DNA of 64,000 nucleotides, taken from assembly GCA_010671905.1 (NCBI GenBank), contig JAAHII010000001.1, positions 3,410,001 through 3,474,000 of the forward strand. Reading direction: 5' to 3'. The translations under genes and the position numbers were made by a program. A model generated the notes under the pieces. It worked only from the letters and a program-made list of their open reading frames with translations. It was not told where the DNA came from and did no database searches. Origin of the DNA: Leptolyngbya sp. SIOISBB (GTDB taxonomy: Bacteria; Cyanobacteriota; Cyanobacteriia; Phormidesmidales; Phormidesmidaceae). Shown here piece after piece: positions 26,170 to 37,441 of the stretch; the first letter of the stretch is position 1; every line of letters starts with the position of its first letter.

Positions 26170-26193
26170 GGGCAGCGATCGCTGCCCTTTTTT
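26170..26193 (+). terminator. Rho-independent terminator of hsp20, built around a HIP1 site
   Basis: GGGCAGCGATCGCTGCCC is a perfect 18-bp palindrome with HIP1 (GCGATCGC) at its centre, followed by TTTTTT. It lies 50 bp after the hsp20 stop. Confidence 0.85.
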
Positions 26194-26376
26194 CTATTTT
26201 GACAGCTTCTATGCCCAATAGAAATGATGTCTTGGCAGGTTTTTAAAGCCCAGTTCTTGACTATAAAATGCCTTCATCAGAGACCGATATCTTCTCAACT
26301 TTGGAAAAGTTCAAAGGCTTGACTTAAGATAAAAGCAGACGCAATTCGTCTTGACTACCCTTTTTGCACGCTCTCT

Positions 26377-28011
26377 ATGGCAACAACGACCGTTTCCCCA
26401 GCAATTTTGACTGAAGAAGTCGAGAAGCGTCGCAACTTTGCGATTATCTCTCACCCCGACGCGGGTAAAACGACCCTAACCGAAAAACTGTTGTTATATG
26501 GAGGGGCCATTCACGAAGCAGGGGCGGTGAAAGCTCGTCGTGCCCAACGCCATGCCACTTCCGACTGGATGGAAATGGAGCAGCAGCGAGGCATTTCCAT
26601 CACCTCGACGGTGTTGCAGTTTGATTACCGAGATATTCGCGTCAATCTGCTGGATACACCGGGACACCAAGACTTTAGTGAAGACACCTATCGCACGTTG
26701 GCGGCAGCAGATAATGCCGTGATGCTGGAAGATGCCGCGAAGGGTCTAGAGCCGCAAACTCGCAAGCTATTTGAAGTTTGTCGGATGCGATCGCTCCCCA
26801 TCTTCACTTTCTTCAACAAGATGGATCGCCCAGCGCGTGAACCCCTAGAGCTCTTGGATGAAATTGAGCAAGAGCTTGGCTTAGCGACCTATGCCGTCAA
26901 TTGGCCGATTGGCATGGGCGAAGACTTTCGCGGCGTCTTTGATCGTCGTACTCGCCAGTTCCATTTATTCGAACGGACGGCCCACGGCAGCAAGGCGGCA
27001 GGCCAAATGATTATCGATTTGGGTGATCCGCGCATTGAGGAGCTGGTTGATCAGAACCTCTACTACCAATTCAAAGAAGAATTGGAAATGATTGAGGAAC
27101 TGGGTTCTGAATTGGATATTGATGCCATCCATGCCGGTCAGCTCTCGCCCGTCTTCTTTGGGAGTGCGATGACCAACTTCGGGGTGCAGCTCTTCCTCGA
27201 TGCCTTTATGGACTATGCATTGAAACCCACTCCCCGCCACAGCACCCAGGGTGAAATTGAGCCAACGACGGAAGATTTTTCCGGCTTCGTGTTTAAACTC
27301 CAGGCCAACATGGATCCAAAACATCGCGATCGCGTGGCGTTTATTCGCGTTTGCTCCGGCAAGTTTGAAAAAGATATGGTGGTGAACCATGCGCGATCGG
27401 GCAAAAACGTCCGTTTATCGCACCCGCAGAAACTCTTTGCTCAAGGGCGCGAGTCTTTGGAAGAGGCCTTTCCCGGCGATGTCATTGGTTTGAATAATCC
27501 CGGTGTGTTTGCGATCGGCGACACCATCTATCAAGGCCAAAAGCTGGAATATGAGGGCATTCCCTGCTTTTCTCCCGAGCTGTTTGCTTATTTGAAAAAC
27601 CCTAACCCGTCTAAGTTCAAGCAGTTTCATAAAGGGGTGAATGAACTGCGGGAAGAAGGTGCCGTTCAGATTATGTTTTCGGCTGATGAGGCCAAGCGTG
27701 ATCCCATTTTGGCGGCAGTGGGACAATTGCAGTTTGAGGTTGTGCAGTTCCGGCTACAAAATGAATACAACGTGGAAACTCGCCTAGAGCCGTTACCTTA
27801 CAGCGTGGCCCGCTGGGTGGAAGGCGGCTGGGAAGCGTTGGAAAAAGCGGGACGTTTGTTCAACACGACAACGGTCAAAGATAGTTGGGGACGGCCAGTG
27901 CTGCTTTTCCGCAATGAGTGGAATGTGCATCAGGTAGAAGGAGATCATCCTGGTTTGAAGCTGCGAAAAACAGCGCCCGTAGTGTCTGGTCAGCAGGTCG
28001 AAGATCTCTAG
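26377..28011 (+). CDS. prfC: Peptide chain release factor 3
   Basis: 544 residues. A GTPase of the EF-G/EF-Tu group that recycles RF1 and RF2 from the ribosome after termination. G1 is [15 protein letters not shown] near residue 26, G2 is in the RGISITSTV segment, G3 is DTPGHQDF and G4 is NKMD. The [17 protein letters not shown]-type segment (here [14 protein letters not shown]) sets RF3 apart from EF-G. Domains II and III follow, with the ending [12 protein letters not shown]. Length is usual for RF3. Soluble, cytosolic. Monocistronic, with a terminator 50 bp after the stop. Confidence 0.96.
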   Translation: MATTTVSPAILTEEVEKRRNFAIISHPDAGKTTLTEKLLLYGGAIHEAGAVKARRAQRHATSDWMEMEQQRGISITSTVLQFDYRDIRVNLLDTPGHQDFSEDTYRTLAAADNAVMLEDAAKGLEPQTRKLFEVCRMRSLPIFTFFNKMDRPAREPLELLDEIEQELGLATYAVNWPIGMGEDFRGVFDRRTRQFHLFERTAHGSKAAGQMIIDLGDPRIEELVDQNLYYQFKEELEMIEELGSELDIDAIHAGQLSPVFFGSAMTNFGVQLFLDAFMDYALKPTPRHSTQGEIEPTTEDFSGFVFKLQANMDPKHRDRVAFIRVCSGKFEKDMVVNHARSGKNVRLSHPQKLFAQGRESLEEAFPGDVIGLNNPGVFAIGDTIYQGQKLEYEGIPCFSPELFAYLKNPNPSKFKQFHKGVNELREEGAVQIMFSADEAKRDPILAAVGQLQFEVVQFRLQNEYNVETRLEPLPYSVARWVEGGWEALEKAGRLFNTTTVKDSWGRPVLLFRNEWNVHQVEGDHPGLKLRKTAPVVSGQQVEDL

Positions 28012-28060
28012 GCCGTTTGGCGTTCGCCCCGTAATGGACCCAACTGAGGTTCAACAGTTA

Positions 28061-28089
28061 AACCGGAGAGGAATCCCTCCCGGTTTTTT
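28061..28089 (+). terminator. Rho-independent terminator of prfC
   Basis: AACCGG and CCGGTT close a stem (with a partly paired GAGG/CCTC inside), followed by TTTTTT. It lies between the convergent prfC and CheA-type genes. Confidence 0.75.
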
Positions 28090-28116
28090 CAATTGCTTCA
28101 TCCTCCGAATTCCAGA

Positions 28117-31100
28117 CTACTCTGCTTCTTCGGCAACAGCACCGATGAGGACTTCGCCTTGCAACATCTTCTGGGCTGCTTCTAGGAGCGCCTCCTCAAG
28201 ATAGGGCTTCGTGAAGTAGCCACTGGCTCCAAGATCGACTGCCATTTGTCGGTGGCGGTCAGCACCACGCGAGGTCAGCATGGCAATGGGAATGTTCTTG
28301 AGCATACTGTCCTTTTGCATTCTGGATAGCAACTCTAGGCCGTCCATGCGCGGCATTTCGATATCGCAGAAGACCAAGTCGCAAGGCAGGCCCGAACGCA
28401 TTTTTTCCCAAGCTTCTTGGCCATCGCGGGCTTGTTCGACCCGATAGCCGACTTTGTTGAAGCTCATCGACAGCAGCTCTCGGACTGTAATTGAGTCGTC
28501 CACAATCAGCACTGTGGGTTCGCTCTTGACCGGTGCTTCTTCTTCCGGCGGCAGCTCGACTTGTGACCAGAGCGATGAGCCCGCTTCGCGACGTACCCGA
28601 CCCTGGGCGATATCGATGAGTTCCAAAACGTCGCCAATCGGCATGACCCGGCCATCACCGAGCACCGTAGCACCGGCAATCCCCATGGGTTTGGGGACCG
28701 GCCCTTCGATTTGTTTAATTACAATTTCTTGCTCGCCTAAGACGCGATCGACCTGGATGCCAATGTAGGTGTTGGCATTACGCAACACCACAATCGAAAC
28801 CATGTCATCGTCTTGACTCCCGCCATAGACGCGGCCTCGGCCCAGCGCCCGATTGAACTGCAGCAGATCAGATAGCGGCTGGAAGGTGAGCGACATGTCG
28901 CGCCATTGGATGTAGGACTGATCGTTTTCATTGGTCTGAACGCGATCGCGAGGCACATCGAACATATCTTCGACCCCGTCCATCGGGAAGGCGATGCGGG
29001 CTTGGTTGTTCAGACAGCTCAATGCCTTCGAAATACTGAGAGTGAGTGGCAGGCGAATGGTAAAACTCGTGCCCTTGCCGAGTTCTGAGTCGATATTGAT
29101 AGAACCGCGAATTTCGGATAATGCTGTTCGCACAACATCCATCCCGACACCCCGACCGGCAAAGTCGTCCGCCTGCTCGCGGGTGGTAAACCCATGATGG
29201 AAGATCAGCTCATACGTTTCCAGCTTATTCATCCGCTCGGCTTCAGCCTGGGTGATCAATCCTTTCTGGATGGCTTTACGCTTCAGCACATCTGGGTTGA
29301 TACCGGCGCCATCATCTTCGATGTAAATGACGGTCTGGTTACCTTGATAGAAGGCGCGGACGGTAATTTTACCTTCCCGAGGTTTGCCTAGGGCTGCCCG
29401 TTCTTCTGGTGATTCAACGCCGTGGGTAATCGCGTTATTGACCAAGTGGGTCATGGGGTCGTAGAGACGCTCCAACAGCATTTTGTCGATGAGTGTGTCC
29501 CTGCCCTCGACGACCAAGCGCGCTTCTTTGCCACACTTGATCGAAATGTCGCGGACGGCTCTGGGTAAGCGATCGGCAGTCTGGGCAAAGGGCACCATGC
29601 GGGCCTTGTTTAGCCCTTCTTGTAATTGCGTGGTGACTTGGCGAAACTGACGGGCAATCTGGTCAGTTGATTCAACTGTGTAGGCAATGTCAGAAGATGA
29701 TTCTCGTACTCGGACGATGAGTTCGATCATTTCTTGAGTCAAGGTATGGAAGCCGGTAAAGCGATCCATTTCTAAGGCATCAAAACTGGCGCCAGTGGCG
29801 TGACTATCGCTATTGCTGCCATTGGTGGTCGTAGAGAGTCGACTCCCCCCTGATTGGAAAGCCTGTCGACTGGCTAATAGCGAGCTTTCCAGGAGCGAGC
29901 GCTCATACAGGTCACGCATGCGTTGACCGACGTCATTCAACTGCTGTACCTGGAACAGTAGATTATCGAGGAACTGCCGAAAGCGGTCTTGATCTTGTTC
30001 CAGGGAATTCCGATTAACAACGAGTTCGCCGACCAAGTTGTTCAGGTTGTCTAGATGCTTGACTGAAACCCGCATCGTCTGATCGACAATGCCGCCAACG
30101 CGACGGGATGATCGACTTGGCCCTGGGGAACGCATGCTAGATGCTCCTCCACCCAAGGTTTGATCTGCTTCTTCTAACAGTTTTTCAAGATCGCCAAACT
30201 CATCCTCGCCGCTGTCATCAGGTTCGCTATCGTCAGGGGTATGATCCTCGCCAATGAGAGCATCGAGTTCATCAAAGTCGACATTGCTGTCGGTAACGGC
30301 AGCGCTGCTTGCTTCGGCAGGGGGCTCACTATCTAGTAAGGCCTCTAAATCATCAAATTCGCTGCCATCGGTGCCTCCTGCATCAACGATGGCCATGTCT
30401 GTGGTGTCATCACCTAGCATGGCGTCCAAATCGTCAAAGCTGGCATCGCTTGCATTTTCATCCAGATCTGCGATCGCTGCAGTCGTCTCTGAAACTTCGC
30501 TCGTTTCACCTAAATCAAAATCTAGATCATTGAGTTCACTGCTGGTCTCGCTGTCATTCCCATCGAGATCCGCGATCGCTGCGGTGGTCTCTGGAGCGTC
30601 GCTAATGTCACCCAAATCAAAATCTAGGTCATCGAGTTCAAAGCTGGCATCGCTGTCATTCTCATCCAGATCTGCGATCGCTGCAGTCGTCTCTGGAGCT
30701 TCGCTAATGTCGCCCAAATCAAAATCTAGGTCACCGAGTTCACTGCTGGCGTCGTTACTGGATTCATCGCTTTCAGGAGTCTCAAACAGACTGTCAGGTT
30801 CTGAATCTAAGGGGGCAGCATCAAGAGCGGAGAGATCGAGGTCGGTGCTTTCATCTGTGAACTCGATATTATCCAAACCCAAGGGATCGATATTAGCCGC
30901 CTCGCTGAGGCTATCCGATTCACTAACCTCTCCTTCTAGAGAGGACTCCAAGTTCAGGTCATCCAGCCCCTCTTCAGGTGTCAGTTCGAAGGCTGAGTCA
31001 GTTGCTTCACTGAGAGCTGACTCGGCCATTGTGTCATCTGCCAAGTCAGCAAATTCTTCGACAGTAGCAGTTGCGACTTCTGTCGGTGCGGTGGCTTCTG

Positions 31101-33837
31101 TGGCCGTGGTGAAGAAGTCATCAATATCATCGCTGGTTTCGTTTGCTACCTCACGAGTGGGTTCGGAACTCGCATCACTGCTAAAGAAATCGTCATCGGC
31201 GTTATCAACAGAAATCCCTGCGGCATCCGTTAACGCTTCATCAGTCTCGGCAAACAAATCGTCATTGTCGTCAGAGATCTCTGCTCCCAAAACATCAGTT
31301 TCGAGTACCGCAGCATCTTGGTCTGAGGCTACAGCCAGGACCTCATCGCCCGCATCGGCAAACGTCAAATCAAAGTCATCGTCAGCTGCCTGCTCGGCCT
31401 CAGTGGTAACATCTGCGGGGTCGTCTGCTATATCACTGAGTAAAGCGTCGACGTCATGGGTATTGACTTCGTTGATGCCGTTATTGGTGGCGGCGTCATC
31501 CTCATTGCTCACGCTGGCTGTGGTCGCAAAGAGAGCATCTACATCAGCGGTAGAAGCTGCTGCTGCGTCCTCAATATCATCATCACTCAGATTCAAAAAG
31601 TCTAAATCGGTATCGTCGGTATCGGTAGTTGCAGGATCTTCGTCAAAGAGGCTACCCAACTCAGCCTCCATCCCCGACTCAGCTTCCTCAGGCGTGCTGC
31701 TATCCAGCAGGTCATCAAAATCGGTTGCGGCGGCGGCGGGGTTGTCGCCGACGGCAGAGAAATCGTCTAATGCCAAGCTGCTGGCATCGTCTAGATTAAG
31801 GCTAGGCTCTGTTACGGTCTCATCTCCACTAGAGTCAACAAACAAGTCGTCAAAGTCATCCGTTGCCACCGCACCATCGGTCTCAAGTGGCGGATTCTCC
31901 TCTGCTCCGAGCTCAGGAAAGTCGTCGAAGTCCTGGTTTGCAGTGATTGGCTCGTCTGCGTCTGGAACTTTAGTCTCGGTCCAGAGCTCATCCAAAGCGT
32001 CCAAGGCTGATTCAGCATCGCCTGGCACTTCTGCGTCAGTCTCGCTTGTTGACCAAGGATCGTCGATCGCTGTAAATGCGGTTGCAGTTTCTCCCTCGCT
32101 CAGTTCAGGAGTCGGTTCATTTGCAGCAGTTGGCTCTAGCGTCTCCGGGCGATCGACTGCATCAGTTCCAAAGTCGTCTTCTAGATCTAATGCTGCCGCT
32201 GATGTAACCTCGTCAGCACCAAACAGATCGCTAAAGTCGTCCGCGACCGCTTCCGGAGCTGGCGTCTCATCCAGTTCGAGATCGAAATCAAGTGTTTCAG
32301 AGGCCGCTCCGAGCTCTAAGTCGAGGCCGTTAACCGGGTCAGCATTATCATGAGCGGTCTCTGAATCTACGCTATCCAGTAACGAATCCAATCCGTCATC
32401 ATCAGTGTCAGGGGTGGGGGCGTCATGGTCGCTGGGAGTAATGTCTAGGTTTAATAAGTCGTCTAAATCATCGTGAGTTGCTGAGGCTGGAACCTCAACA
32501 GGCGCTTGATCTGTCAACTCGCCTGGATTGCCAAAAAGATCGGCAAGGTCGTTACTGTTGTCAGTATTGTCTTCTTCGAGAGACCCTTCTAATAAATCTG
32601 AGAAGTCAGTATCTAGATCTACGGAAGAATGGGGGGTGTCAGCGATCGCGGCTTCACTTTCAGAGATTTCTTCCCAAGGGGAGTCCAGTTCTGCGACTTC
32701 CCCTTCAAAGAGATCAGCGAGGCTATTCAGCTCAGCTGTGCCGACTGTCGGTTCGCGGACTGCTGCCGCCTCAGTCGCATTATCAGTGAGGGCTGAGAGA
32801 GAAGCGGCTAAATCTTCGTTGTCAGGGGTTTCAGAGGCAGCGTCTGGCAAGTCTAACCAATCTAGGTCTGCTTCGGTATCGGCGACAAACTCTGTATCGG
32901 CGGCGAAGAGATCTGTCAGATCGGGCTCTTCGGTGGTGGATAAGGCATCATCCAGTAGCGAATCGATATCTCCCACAGCGGCATCTGTGTCCATCACCAA
33001 GGGCTGGAGTGACTCTAATTCGGCAGAAATCGCAATAGTGTTCGCTTGCCCTGACAGGACTTGTTCTTGAGCGCGCTTGAGTTCTTTAATGACGACAGGG
33101 GCGATCGAGCGATACGTTTGTTCTGGATTGCCGACAACTTGCCACGCGACACTCGTTAAATCACACCAGAGACTCAGATCAAATTGCTCGCCAACCCGCT
33201 TGAGGGCATCGCAACAGGCTTGCAAAGCGGTCCGACTGGTGGCCGTGTCGGTTTGCTTGAATAGCGTTAGCATTTCTCGCAGGTGACCAGGTACATCGCT
33301 GCTAAAAACTAACTTCAGGGCACTATCTTCGCTGCTGCTAGCGACGGTGCGAGCGGCTGGTTGATTAGCGGCGGCGGCGACTGGAGCCGCTGGTGGTGCC
33401 GCTGCTGGAGCGGCGTCTACCAACTCGTTCAGATGACTTTCTAAGTGGTCAAAAACAGGCTCGATGTCAGCCATGACCTCTTGGGCTTTTTCGTCTGTCA
33501 GCCCAAAGGGTCCCTGCAGCTCTTCTAGTAATGCTTGGAGACCATCAAAAACCTGCAAAAACATGGTTTCCAGATCGCGATCAACCTGGGTAGTGGGTGT
33601 CTCCTTCAAGATTTTGAAATAGTCTTCTAGGCGGTGCGAGGTTTGCTGAATGCTGCCCAAACTTAGCATTGCGGCACCACCCTTGACCGAATGAGCAGCC
33701 CGAAACACTTCGGTCATCATTTCTGGGTCTTGAATAGTGCTCTGGAGATTGAGCAAACCCTGCTCGATCGTATTTAAATGATCCTTGGCTTCTTCAATGA
33801 AATATCCCAGGATTCGCTGCTGCTGTTCAGGCATCAT
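28117..33837 (-). CDS. CheA-type hybrid histidine kinase (PilL/PixL-like)
   Basis: 1906 residues. An Hpt domain (about 1-135) has phospho-His49 in RAAHSVKGGAAML. A very long acidic, low-complexity linker (about 290-1235) is rich in DDL(F/L) motifs. The CheA core follows: dimerisation helices from about 1255, HATPase with VNNAITHGVESPEERAAL near 1470 and DFAGRGVGMDVVRTAL, a CheW-like domain (about 1600-1750) and a C-terminal receiver from about 1773 with DDS, the Asp in FCDIEMPRMDG and TSRGAD/KPY. It passes phosphate to the small regulators of this operon, probably for pilus motility or phototaxis. Last gene of the five-gene operon. The linker is much longer than in E. coli CheA, and it holds three tandem 34-residue repeats. 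Confidence 0.93.
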   Translation of the reverse strand: MMPEQQQRILGYFIEEAKDHLNTIEQGLLNLQSTIQDPEMMTEVFRAAHSVKGGAAMLSLGSIQQTSHRLEDYFKILKETPTTQVDRDLETMFLQVFDGLQALLEELQGPFGLTDEKAQEVMADIEPVFDHLESHLNELVDAAPAAAPPAAPVAAAANQPAARTVASSSEDSALKLVFSSDVPGHLREMLTLFKQTDTATSRTALQACCDALKRVGEQFDLSLWCDLTSVAWQVVGNPEQTYRSIAPVVIKELKRAQEQVLSGQANTIAISAELESLQPLVMDTDAAVGDIDSLLDDALSTTEEPDLTDLFAADTEFVADTEADLDWLDLPDAASETPDNEDLAASLSALTDNATEAAAVREPTVGTAELNSLADLFEGEVAELDSPWEEISESEAAIADTPHSSVDLDTDFSDLLEGSLEEDNTDNSNDLADLFGNPGELTDQAPVEVPASATHDDLDDLLNLDITPSDHDAPTPDTDDDGLDSLLDSVDSETAHDNADPVNGLDLELGAASETLDFDLELDETPAPEAVADDFSDLFGADEVTSAAALDLEDDFGTDAVDRPETLEPTAANEPTPELSEGETATAFTAIDDPWSTSETDAEVPGDAESALDALDELWTETKVPDADEPITANQDFDDFPELGAEENPPLETDGAVATDDFDDLFVDSSGDETVTEPSLNLDDASSLALDDFSAVGDNPAAAATDFDDLLDSSTPEEAESGMEAELGSLFDEDPATTDTDDTDLDFLNLSDDDIEDAAAASTADVDALFATTASVSNEDDAATNNGINEVNTHDVDALLSDIADDPADVTTEAEQAADDDFDLTFADAGDEVLAVASDQDAAVLETDVLGAEISDDNDDLFAETDEALTDAAGISVDNADDDFFSSDASSEPTREVANETSDDIDDFFTTATEATAPTEVATATVEEFADLADDTMAESALSEATDSAFELTPEEGLDDLNLESSLEGEVSESDSLSEAANIDPLGLDNIEFTDESTDLDLSALDAAPLDSEPDSLFETPESDESSNDASSELGDLDFDLGDISEAPETTAAIADLDENDSDASFELDDLDFDLGDISDAPETTAAIADLDGNDSETSSELNDLDFDLGETSEVSETTAAIADLDENASDASFDDLDAMLGDDTTDMAIVDAGGTDGSEFDDLEALLDSEPPAEASSAAVTDSNVDFDELDALIGEDHTPDDSEPDDSGEDEFGDLEKLLEEADQTLGGGASSMRSPGPSRSSRRVGGIVDQTMRVSVKHLDNLNNLVGELVVNRNSLEQDQDRFRQFLDNLLFQVQQLNDVGQRMRDLYERSLLESSLLASRQAFQSGGSRLSTTTNGSNSDSHATGASFDALEMDRFTGFHTLTQEMIELIVRVRESSSDIAYTVESTDQIARQFRQVTTQLQEGLNKARMVPFAQTADRLPRAVRDISIKCGKEARLVVEGRDTLIDKMLLERLYDPMTHLVNNAITHGVESPEERAALGKPREGKITVRAFYQGNQTVIYIEDDGAGINPDVLKRKAIQKGLITQAEAERMNKLETYELIFHHGFTTREQADDFAGRGVGMDVVRTALSEIRGSINIDSELGKGTSFTIRLPLTLSISKALSCLNNQARIAFPMDGVEDMFDVPRDRVQTNENDQSYIQWRDMSLTFQPLSDLLQFNRALGRGRVYGGSQDDDMVSIVVLRNANTYIGIQVDRVLGEQEIVIKQIEGPVPKPMGIAGATVLGDGRVMPIGDVLELIDIAQGRVRREAGSSLWSQVELPPEEEAPVKSEPTVLIVDDSITVRELLSMSFNKVGYRVEQARDGQEAWEKMRSGLPCDLVFCDIEMPRMDGLELLSRMQKDSMLKNIPIAMLTSRGADRHRQMAVDLGASGYFTKPYLEEALLEAAQKMLQGEVLIGAVAEEAE
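30437..30745 (-). repeat. Three tandem 102-bp units inside the CheA linker
   Basis: Each unit encodes 34 residues beginning LDFDLG and containing ETTAAIADLD. Three copies follow each other with few changes, each with a HIP1 site at the same place. Confidence 0.75.
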
Positions 33838-34043
33838 GGCGGACTATTCCCCCCCTCGTGCTCGTATGTGGTGTCCTGGCATCGGTGCGCTTGATGCCTG
33901 AAAGATAGTGCTTCCCTGACTGTTGCGTTTGGGCTGTTGGGCTCATGAAATCCCCTTGTTCAGACATCTTAATGGGTGATCTGTCAATGGCTTTACAGCC
34001 CTTTACATTTACGCTCTGCGTTCAAGGGGCGATCGCCCTCAGC

Positions 34044-36845
34044 TTAGGCCGTTGTATCCTCCTCGCCATCAACCTTAAATCGTTCCACGGAGGTCAGTAG
34101 ATCGCGCGCGACTCCTACCAAGTTCTGCAAGGAGGTTGACACTCGCTGTGATTCTTGTGAGGTCTCTTGTGCGGTTAATTCGACGGACTGCATAACCTGG
34201 GCTACGGTGCGTGAGGTTTCGGTTTGCTCAACGGTATCGGCGGTAATTGAACGCACCAGTACGTCAATTCGATTGGAGACCTGAATAATGTCTTCGAGTG
34301 ATCGCTTCGCCTGTTCTGCTAAGCGGGTGCCTTCGATTACCTGCTGCGTGCCTTCTTCCATCGCAGTCATGACCCCACTCGTCTCACTTTGAATCTGCAA
34401 GACGATTTGCTCAATTTCTTTAGATGCTTTTGCGGCTCGGTCAGCTAGCTGTCGGACTTCGTCGGCCACAATGGCGAAACCCCGCCCGGCTTCACCTGCT
34501 CTAGCCGCCTCAATACTGGCGTTCAAAGCGAGTAAGTTCGTCCGCGAAGCAATCTGGGAAATCAACGCCACAATCTTAGAAATTTCTTGCGAAGATTCTG
34601 CTAGGCGTTTCACTTTACGGGTCGTTTCCGCCACCGTCTCACGAATTTCGAGAATACCGGCTACAGTGCGTTCTACCGATTCGCCACCTCTAAGGGCCGT
34701 AGCGGATGCTGAGCGCGCCACTTCTTCTGCCTCACGGGCACTCTCTGCCACCCGCTGAATCGAGTCAGTCATCACCTGTACTGAATTGAGGGTGACCGCT
34801 AATTCTTCTGCTTGCCTGAGGGCGTCAGCCGATAGACTCCGGGCAAAAGTTTCGTTTTCTGCTGAAGCCGCACTCACTTGACGAGCTGCTGCACTCACCT
34901 GTTGCACAATTTCCTGCAAGTTTTGAATCGTCAGGTTAAAGGAGTCTGCCACTGCGCCTAAGACGTCGGCAGTGACTTCTGCCTTCACGGTGAGGTCGCC
35001 TCGGGCCGCACCTTCCACATCATCCAGTAAGCGAATCACTTGACGCTGTAGGTCTTCTTTGGCCTGTTCTTGCTCTTGGGCTTTGCGTTGAGCTTCACTG
35101 GTAGTGGTCAAAATGACACGCGCCATCTGGTTAAATCCAGAAGCGAGGTGGCCGACATCGTCTTCGGCATACACCGTTGCCCGAGCATTCAAATTGCCCT
35201 GAGAAACGGAGGTGAATTGCGCCTGTAGATTGTCAATGCCTTGTTTCGTTCGACGGTTGGCCAAATGACCCACGCCAGCGGCAGTTCCAAAGCTCGCTAA
35301 ACCAGCAGCTAAAGACATCGCAGCTGCCGGTACGGGCTGAATTTTTTGCTGAGACATGACGCTAGAGCCCACAAAGTACACGACTCCAGCGGTGATGAAA
35401 GACGCGAGTCCTGCGGCCCCAGCAACCATAATCTGCTTGGTACTAATGGGGGCATTTTCGAGCAGGGCCAAACTCCCTTGCTCGGTCTGAGTGGGTTGGG
35501 GGTCCTCTTCGTCTACTTGAGCAAACGCGGGTAGTTGATCAGCGACACCCGAAATACTGAAAATCTCCTCATTATCGATGGTGGACGATGTGTCTGCATC
35601 CAAGGCAAAGTCCGAAGCCCCGAAGCTATCTGATTCGACTTCTTCGTCAGTCAGATCGACGCCGGAACTACCTGCCATGGGACTGGTAAACCCAGCTGAA
35701 CTATCCGTGAGTTCAAAATCAGGAATGCTGCCTAGATCGTCAAATTCGTCAAAATCATCGAGAAAGTCAACATTACTCTGGCTACCAGTGCTGTCATCCG
35801 CGATCGCTGAACCGTTATCGGCATAGCTTAAATCAGCATAGGTTTCGCCAGTCGAACTGCCCTCATCAGACAAATAACTGTTATCGGTGAAGCTATCGAC
35901 GGCAGCCACAAAGTTCTCTGGAGCGGCCCCCGGCATCTCCTCCGATGATTCCGCCATAAAGAGGGTCTGGTCATCCTGCTGATCCGCCATGCTGAGGGCA
36001 TCTTCTTCTAGAGACAGATCCATGGGATAGTCAGAATCCTCTAGCATCATCTCTTCCATTTGGGTCGGTGCTGACTCAAAATCAACGCTGGGCGACTGAC
36101 CAAACGGTTCTGGATCAGTTTCTGCAGTTTCTAAATTCTCAAAATCAGAAAATGGATCGTCGCCAGCGATTGCGGAGTCTGGCATTTCCATATCCGATAG
36201 ATCGATGTCGGTGCCAAAGGGATTATCCTCCAGGTTGAAGGCATCCCCCTCACCAGCTGCCGCATCTGTAGCGCTCTCATCTAGATCGATGACAAACGGA
36301 TCAGCCGTCTCGATCTCGGCGGCACTGTCTACAACATCTGAGTCAAATGGACTATCGAAGGGGGTATCTGCTGACAAACTGCCTGATAAGTCAAGATCAA
36401 CGTCAGCTGCGTCCAGGTTGAATTCAGTCAGGTCGTCACCGTCATCGAAGAGTTCCGCTTCTCCCGCCGTGTCGTCGTCAGCATAATCTGCCTGAGGGTG
36501 TGAGACATCTGCGAGGGTGGCATTGCCATCAGCCAGGCCATCGATATCTCCATCAAATGCGTCAGCAGCGGACTGCTCTTCGGCGTAGGCTAAGCCGTTA
36601 TGGGCGAAGTCGACAAATTCTGGATCCGCCGTCACATTTAAGACTGCTTGATATTGCTCTTGGGCTTCGCTGTAGCGATGGAGCCCGTAACAGTAAATGT
36701 GACCCCTTAATAGCAGCACACTGGGATCAGTTGGATAGTCGGCAGCAAGCTGGTCGATGATCCCGGCAGCATCTTCGTAGCTACCTTGCATGTAGGCTCT
36801 CTCAGCTTTCTGATATGCTTGTGTGTAATCAGTGCTCGATGCCAT
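34044..36845 (-). CDS. Methyl-accepting chemotaxis protein (PilJ/PixJ-like)
   Basis: 933 residues. A TPR-like start ([20 protein letters not shown]) covers about residues 1-90. A long Asp/Glu/Ser-rich disordered part runs to about 460. Two membrane helices follow ([20 protein letters not shown] and [20 protein letters not shown]), then HAMP (about 540-660) and the signalling domain with the conserved hairpin tip [20 protein letters not shown]. There is hardly any periplasmic loop between the helices, and no GAF chromophore domain is seen, so the input is likely intracellular or membrane-borne. ATG 36845 has a GGAG 12 bases upstream. It sits between the CheW-like and CheA-type genes of the operon. 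Confidence 0.92.
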   Translation of the reverse strand: MASSTDYTQAYQKAERAYMQGSYEDAAGIIDQLAADYPTDPSVLLLRGHIYCYGLHRYSEAQEQYQAVLNVTADPEFVDFAHNGLAYAEEQSAADAFDGDIDGLADGNATLADVSHPQADYADDDTAGEAELFDDGDDLTEFNLDAADVDLDLSGSLSADTPFDSPFDSDVVDSAAEIETADPFVIDLDESATDAAAGEGDAFNLEDNPFGTDIDLSDMEMPDSAIAGDDPFSDFENLETAETDPEPFGQSPSVDFESAPTQMEEMMLEDSDYPMDLSLEEDALSMADQQDDQTLFMAESSEEMPGAAPENFVAAVDSFTDNSYLSDEGSSTGETYADLSYADNGSAIADDSTGSQSNVDFLDDFDEFDDLGSIPDFELTDSSAGFTSPMAGSSGVDLTDEEVESDSFGASDFALDADTSSTIDNEEIFSISGVADQLPAFAQVDEEDPQPTQTEQGSLALLENAPISTKQIMVAGAAGLASFITAGVVYFVGSSVMSQQKIQPVPAAAMSLAAGLASFGTAAGVGHLANRRTKQGIDNLQAQFTSVSQGNLNARATVYAEDDVGHLASGFNQMARVILTTTSEAQRKAQEQEQAKEDLQRQVIRLLDDVEGAARGDLTVKAEVTADVLGAVADSFNLTIQNLQEIVQQVSAAARQVSAASAENETFARSLSADALRQAEELAVTLNSVQVMTDSIQRVAESAREAEEVARSASATALRGGESVERTVAGILEIRETVAETTRKVKRLAESSQEISKIVALISQIASRTNLLALNASIEAARAGEAGRGFAIVADEVRQLADRAAKASKEIEQIVLQIQSETSGVMTAMEEGTQQVIEGTRLAEQAKRSLEDIIQVSNRIDVLVRSITADTVEQTETSRTVAQVMQSVELTAQETSQESQRVSTSLQNLVGVARDLLTSVERFKVDGEEDTTA

Positions 36846-36885
36846 TTCCTAATCTCCTGCCGTTTAAGCAATCTAAATACAACTG

Positions 36886-37419
36886 TTAGGCAGCCCAGCG
36901 AGCTGATCTCAAAACAGCAATGTGGTCTAGTAAGCGAACTATCCGCTTAGAGGAATTATGATCGATGGCCCACTCCCCTTTTAAGAAGGGTGCCATGATG
37001 TCCGGGATATTTTGAGAAAGATTAAGGGAATCAAGATCCATCCAATCTGTCCCAACGATCTGATTAACGGCTAAGCCTAGCATAGTTCCTTGTTCTTCAA
37101 TCGCGATGACGGGAATATCAGTCCTGTCAGTATTGAGCTGTGTGGGATAACCCAGAAATTGACCTAAGTCAGCTACCCAAATGACTCGACCTTGCTCGTT
37201 CAGGGTGCCCAGCAAAAGCGGCGATACATTTGGTACGGCCGTAATCCGATCCGGAGGATGTTCGATAATGCGTCGAATGCCGGTCGCTGGCAGGGCGAAT
37301 TCATCACCTGAAGTGACAAAAAATCGGAGGTATAGTTCACCTTCTGGCGATTCGAGTTCTTGTAATTCAGGGCCTTGTTCTTGTCCTTTGCCGGTTAAAA
37401 AATCGGGGTTGCCGACCAT
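36886..37419 (-). CDS. CheW-like coupling protein (PilI/PixI-like)
   Basis: About 177 residues from ATG 37419, which has a good GGAG ribosome site; a start at 37449 would overlap the preceding gene and lacks one. CheW links the chemoreceptor to the CheA kinase. The CheW beta-barrel is visible: LYLRFFVTSGDEFALPATGI, then IRRIIEHPPDRITAVPNVSP, LLLGTLNEQGRVIWVADLGQ, and LGLAVNQIVG. A tail with GEWAIDHNSSKRIVRLLD follows. Fourth-to-last reading order in the operon: after the CheY-like gene, before the MCP gene (40-bp spacing). Confidence 0.9.
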   Translation of the reverse strand: MVGNPDFLTGKGQEQGPELQELESPEGELYLRFFVTSGDEFALPATGIRRIIEHPPDRITAVPNVSPLLLGTLNEQGRVIWVADLGQFLGYPTQLNTDRTDIPVIAIEEQGTMLGLAVNQIVGTDWMDLDSLNLSQNIPDIMAPFLKGEWAIDHNSSKRIVRLLDHIAVLRSARWAA

Positions 37420-37441
37420 GCCTTTTCTCCGTCTCTCAATA

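Noticed and set aside
30254-32353. A 699-codon plus-strand frame rich in Ser and Ala
   Set aside because: It is the antisense of the acidic Asp/Glu/Ser linker of the CheA-type gene; such repetitive GC-biased codons keep the opposite frame open. Its composition is not protein-like.
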